A DNA stretch of 64,000 bases, taken from a virus. Shown one piece after another: positions 61,827 to 64,000 of the stretch. Location of the stretch: IMG/VR virus record IMGVR_UViG_3300007511_001983, positions 1 through 64,000 of that record; one strand, written 5' to 3'. Both the position numbers and the translations under genes were made by a program. Every line of letters begins with the position of its first letter. The first letter of the stretch is position 1. The notes under the pieces are model-generated. The model made no database searches and had not been told where the DNA came from. It worked only from the letters and a program-made list of their open reading frames with translations.

Positions 61827-62075
61827 ATGAAGCAAACATTCTTTTTAGACGTTCGAACCCAAGAAGAACATGCCCGAAGCAATATTCCGGGAGACCTCAA
61901 CATCAGTTCAATCGAAATCCAGAACCACCTGACTGACCTACCGATGGACAAGACAATCTTGATCTACTGCCGATCCGGAAAACGTGCTGAATATACAAAG
62001 CATATTTTGTTAGCAAAGGGGTTTCAAGCTGAGAACGTTGGAACTGTAGAGGCTGCAAGGAAGTTGCATGACTAA
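61827..62075 (+). CDS. Rhodanese-domain protein
   Basis: 82 residues. FLDVRTQEEHARSNIPGDLNI, ILIYCRSGKRAE with catalytic Cys48 and GFQAENVG match single-domain rhodaneses (GlpE/PspE type). Transfers sulfur from thiosulfate or a persulfide carrier. Overlaps the phosphoesterase gene by 8 bases. Confidence 0.85.
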   Translation: MKQTFFLDVRTQEEHARSNIPGDLNISSIEIQNHLTDLPMDKTILIYCRSGKRAEYTKHILLAKGFQAENVGTVEAARKLHD

Positions 62076-62814
62076 GCTCCTCCTCTTGTCTGATCTTCAC
62101 TTCGAATTCCACCGTGACATGCCAGAGTTTGTCGAAGGCCTCGATAACGATGTGGATGTGCTGGTGTTGGCAGGTGATATCACTGTGAATGACCAGATCG
62201 AGGACACTCTGGGCTTGTTCTGTGGCCGGTTCGAAAACGTGGTATTTGTACCAGGCAACCACGAATATTATCACTCAAGCCCACAAGCAATCAGTGATAT
62301 CAGAGATCGATGCCTCAAACGCCATGCCAATCTTGACTGGCTCAATAATAACGTTGCAGTAATCAATGGACAGCGTTTCCTCGGGAGCACAGGTTGGTTC
62401 CGTGATCATCCGACAAACTTCCCTTACGAGCGCAACATGTCAGATTTTAACGTGATCAATGACTTCAAACCGTGGGTATACGAAGAGCAAGCAAGGTTTG
62501 AGCAGTTCCTCGAGGCAAACCTACAAGTTGATGATATCGTTGTGACCCACCACCTGCCGAGTGAGGTATGCATCGATGATTTTTTTAAAGGTTCGTTTTT
62601 GAACCGATTCTTCGCCTGTGACTATTCGAACTTGATTTATAGTCGAGGGCCAAAGCTCTGGATGTATGGTCACACCCATTTCGAACAAGATCAAACGATT
62701 AGTAACACAAGGCTGGTCTGCAATCCTCGGGGATATCCGCACGAAAGAAACGCATTTGATCCCAGCGATAACGGAAAACAAAGCACTTACACAGGTAAGC
62801 TAATTACTGTATAA
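62068..62814 (+). CDS. Calcineurin-like metallophosphoesterase
   Basis: 248 residues. All motifs are present: LSDLHFEFH, LAGDI, VPGNHEYY, VVTHHLP and MYGHTHFEQD. Two-metal phosphoesterase acting on phosphomono- or diesters; substrate unknown, with nucleotide, RNA end or signalling molecule all possible. Confidence 0.88.
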   Translation: MTKLLLLSDLHFEFHRDMPEFVEGLDNDVDVLVLAGDITVNDQIEDTLGLFCGRFENVVFVPGNHEYYHSSPQAISDIRDRCLKRHANLDWLNNNVAVINGQRFLGSTGWFRDHPTNFPYERNMSDFNVINDFKPWVYEEQARFEQFLEANLQVDDIVVTHHLPSEVCIDDFFKGSFLNRFFACDYSNLIYSRGPKLWMYGHTHFEQDQTISNTRLVCNPRGYPHERNAFDPSDNGKQSTYTGKLITV

Positions 62815-62832
62815 TATTACTGCAGCAACCAT

Positions 62833-62840
62833 ATATTTAT
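62833..62840 (+). promoter_or_regulatory. ATATTTAT late-promoter-like motif
   Basis: 27 bases before the ATG at 62868, which also has GGGAGGGG as ribosome site. Confidence 0.4.
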
Positions 62841-62867
62841 TTGTAGACACACCCGGGAGGGGTAATA

Positions 62868-63218
62868 ATGGAAATCAAAGCAAACACACTTCGTCAGATC
62901 ATTCGTGAAGAGCTATCAAAGCTAAATGAGCAACCAGCAGACGGAGCCAATGAGTTCTATTCTGCCAAGGTAGGATTGCTCACCCAACTTATGGACAATC
63001 TAGACGAAGCACATAGCGCACTTGATGCAGTTGCTGAGTTAGCACAGAGCCTCGCAGCACACGAGCAATCAGCCGCTGCAGAAGACGCTGAGTTTATGGA
63101 GCAAATGCTCAAGCTAGAAGATGACTCTGTAAATCATCGTGACAATTCACTTGACCCTGACCTAAGATATGTCAAGGGCGAGCTTGATGCAGTTCAGGCA
63201 ATGTTTCACGGGGAATAA
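62868..63218 (+). CDS. Tagged hypothetical protein (LRQIIREEL N terminus)
   Basis: 116 residues. MEIKANTLRQIIREELSKLNE is nearly identical to the tag at 15553. The remainder is an Ala/Glu-rich helical region. No known family. Confidence 0.65.
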   Translation: MEIKANTLRQIIREELSKLNEQPADGANEFYSAKVGLLTQLMDNLDEAHSALDAVAELAQSLAAHEQSAAAEDAEFMEQMLKLEDDSVNHRDNSLDPDLRYVKGELDAVQAMFHGE

Positions 63219-63224
63219 GAGAAA

Positions 63225-63842
63225 GTGAAAACAACACTCAGCAACCTTAGGCAGATCATTCGCGAGGAGCTCACACGAGTTCTGGCTGAAGCTGATAGTG
63301 ACGGTGACGGTGAACTTAGCCCTGATGAACTCAGGGACTTGGCAGACAAGCTCGACAACGACACGGTTGATATCGTTGATGTAGAAACCGGCGAGGTGCT
63401 TTACATCGGCGCCGGCACTCAAAGAGGTATACCTGCTGCCAAAGCCGATGAGTTTATCGAAAAGCTTAGGCTGTCCGTCATCGTCGACGACAAAGACGGA
63501 ACTGAACGAAGCATCGAGCTGAGCAAGGCCGATTTTGAAAAGCTTGAGGCGCACATCGATGATGTCTATGACAGACCCGAAAGAGAAAAGGCCGCTGCTG
63601 CCCGCAAAGCAGAGGAAGAACGGCTGGATCCCAGAAGGCTCAAAGACGAACTCAGTCGAAGAGCAAAGATCGCCGGCGAAGAATACATGGCGGACAATCC
63701 AGATGCAAGCCTTGAGGATGTAGCTTTAGATCTGGCTGCCTCGGTTCTATACTCATTTGAACAGGATGAGCAAGAAGAGCTTCGATACGCCTTTGACGAC
63801 GACGAATATCAGCTTAACTTGTACGCAGCAGAAAGCATGTAG
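63225..63842 (+). CDS. Tagged protein with EF-hand-like loop
   Basis: 205 residues, GTG start. Tag VKTTLSNLRQIIREELTRVLAE, then a textbook EF-hand calcium loop DSDGDGELSPDE at about residues 25-36. The rest is acidic/helical, with a Lys/Arg-rich middle (about 115-150). Calcium-binding is predicted from the loop alone. Confidence 0.65.
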   Translation: MKTTLSNLRQIIREELTRVLAEADSDGDGELSPDELRDLADKLDNDTVDIVDVETGEVLYIGAGTQRGIPAAKADEFIEKLRLSVIVDDKDGTERSIELSKADFEKLEAHIDDVYDRPEREKAAAARKAEEERLDPRRLKDELSRRAKIAGEEYMADNPDASLEDVALDLAASVLYSFEQDEQEELRYAFDDDEYQLNLYAAESM

Positions 63843-63850
63843 AAAATAAC

Positions 63851-64000
63851 ATGAAGATCACAAAAAGCAGACTACAACAGATCATTCAGGAAGAGCTCAA
63901 GAGAGTTTTGACTGAGAGCAGCGACTGGCACAGTGATGAACATGAAACGCTGGCTGATCGTAAATTTGCTGACAGAGATTGGGCACCACCCGAGGCTGAT
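63851..64000 (+). CDS. Tagged protein, 3' end outside window
   Basis: First 50 residues of a protein starting with MKITKSRLQQIIQEELKRVLTES, another copy of the tag with L-x-E. It is the third tagged gene in a row. The remainder lies beyond the window. Confidence 0.6.
   Translation, partial: MKITKSRLQQIIQEELKRVLTESSDWHSDEHETLADRKFADRDWAPPEAD

Overview
The window looks like part of a very large tailed-phage genome (a T4-related 'jumbo' myovirus type) from a Gram-negative, probably marine host. Every convincing gene is on the + strand. Genes are packed with ATGA/TAATG overlaps, no gap exceeds about 170 bases, and phage replication, nucleotide, lysis and virion-type genes are mixed with many cellular-type genes. 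The marine guess rests on the split IMPDH intein arrangement, which is known from ocean metagenomes. The Gram-negative guess rests on lysis enzymes, a lipoprotein protease, a PilX-like pilin and a YscI-like rod protein. The host cannot be named from the sequence.

Layout. 0-11.3 kb: a nucleotidyltransferase, two deaminase or membrane proteins, DNA polymerase III alpha broken by a split intein plus a free homing endonuclease, a kinase/thymidylate-synthase-like fusion, a QueF-like protein, a cytidylyltransferase and a sugar epimerase. 11.3-17.9 kb: cell-wall peptidases, a possible secretion-rod/pore group with an inserted HNH endonuclease, then a zincin-like and a nuclease-like protein carrying a shared N-terminal tag. 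17.9-23.4 kb: IMP dehydrogenase broken by a second split intein and endonuclease, an amidase, thymidine kinase, a DHH phosphoesterase and dCMP deaminase. 23.4-33.5 kb: an Fe/Mn superoxide dismutase relative, acidic tagged proteins, holin-like and envelope proteins, a tubulin/FtsZ-like GTPase and a pterin-dehydratase-like protein. 34-50 kb: a Clp/Hsp100 ATPase, FEN exonuclease, Fpg/MutM, GroEL, phosphomannomutase-like HAD, Nudix, a lysine-rich protein, an adenylyltransferase, a thioesterase, PEP synthase, FtsH, a cupin and one tRNA-Ser. 50-52.4 kb: an exported serine protease, a PilX-like pilin and a methyltransferase. 52.4-61.8 kb: about 25 small proteins or domains built on a G-D-L-V motif. 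61.8-64 kb: rhodanese, metallophosphoesterase and three more tagged proteins.

How it fits together. Nucleotide supply (tdk, dCMP deaminase, IMPDH, TS-like fusion) feeds a phage-encoded Pol III-type replicase. GroEL, Clp and FtsH suggest independent proteostasis. PEP synthase, the thioesterase and SOD look like host-metabolism genes. Two promoter-like signals recur: GTGTAAAC-N14/15-TATAAT (early-like) and ATATTTAT 19-28 bases before starts (late-like, often before tagged genes).

Most interesting points: (1) an in-frame UAG in the polymerase PHP domain sits between two identical UCG codons, so a 6-base ribosomal hop would restore the conserved sequence; (2) the split inteins with endonucleases; (3) the array of 20 contiguous G-D-L-V genes; (4) an N-terminal LRxIIREEL tag followed by L/I-x-E, resembling a capsid-targeting propeptide; (5) YscI-like, FtsZ-like, SOD-like and PilX-like phage genes.
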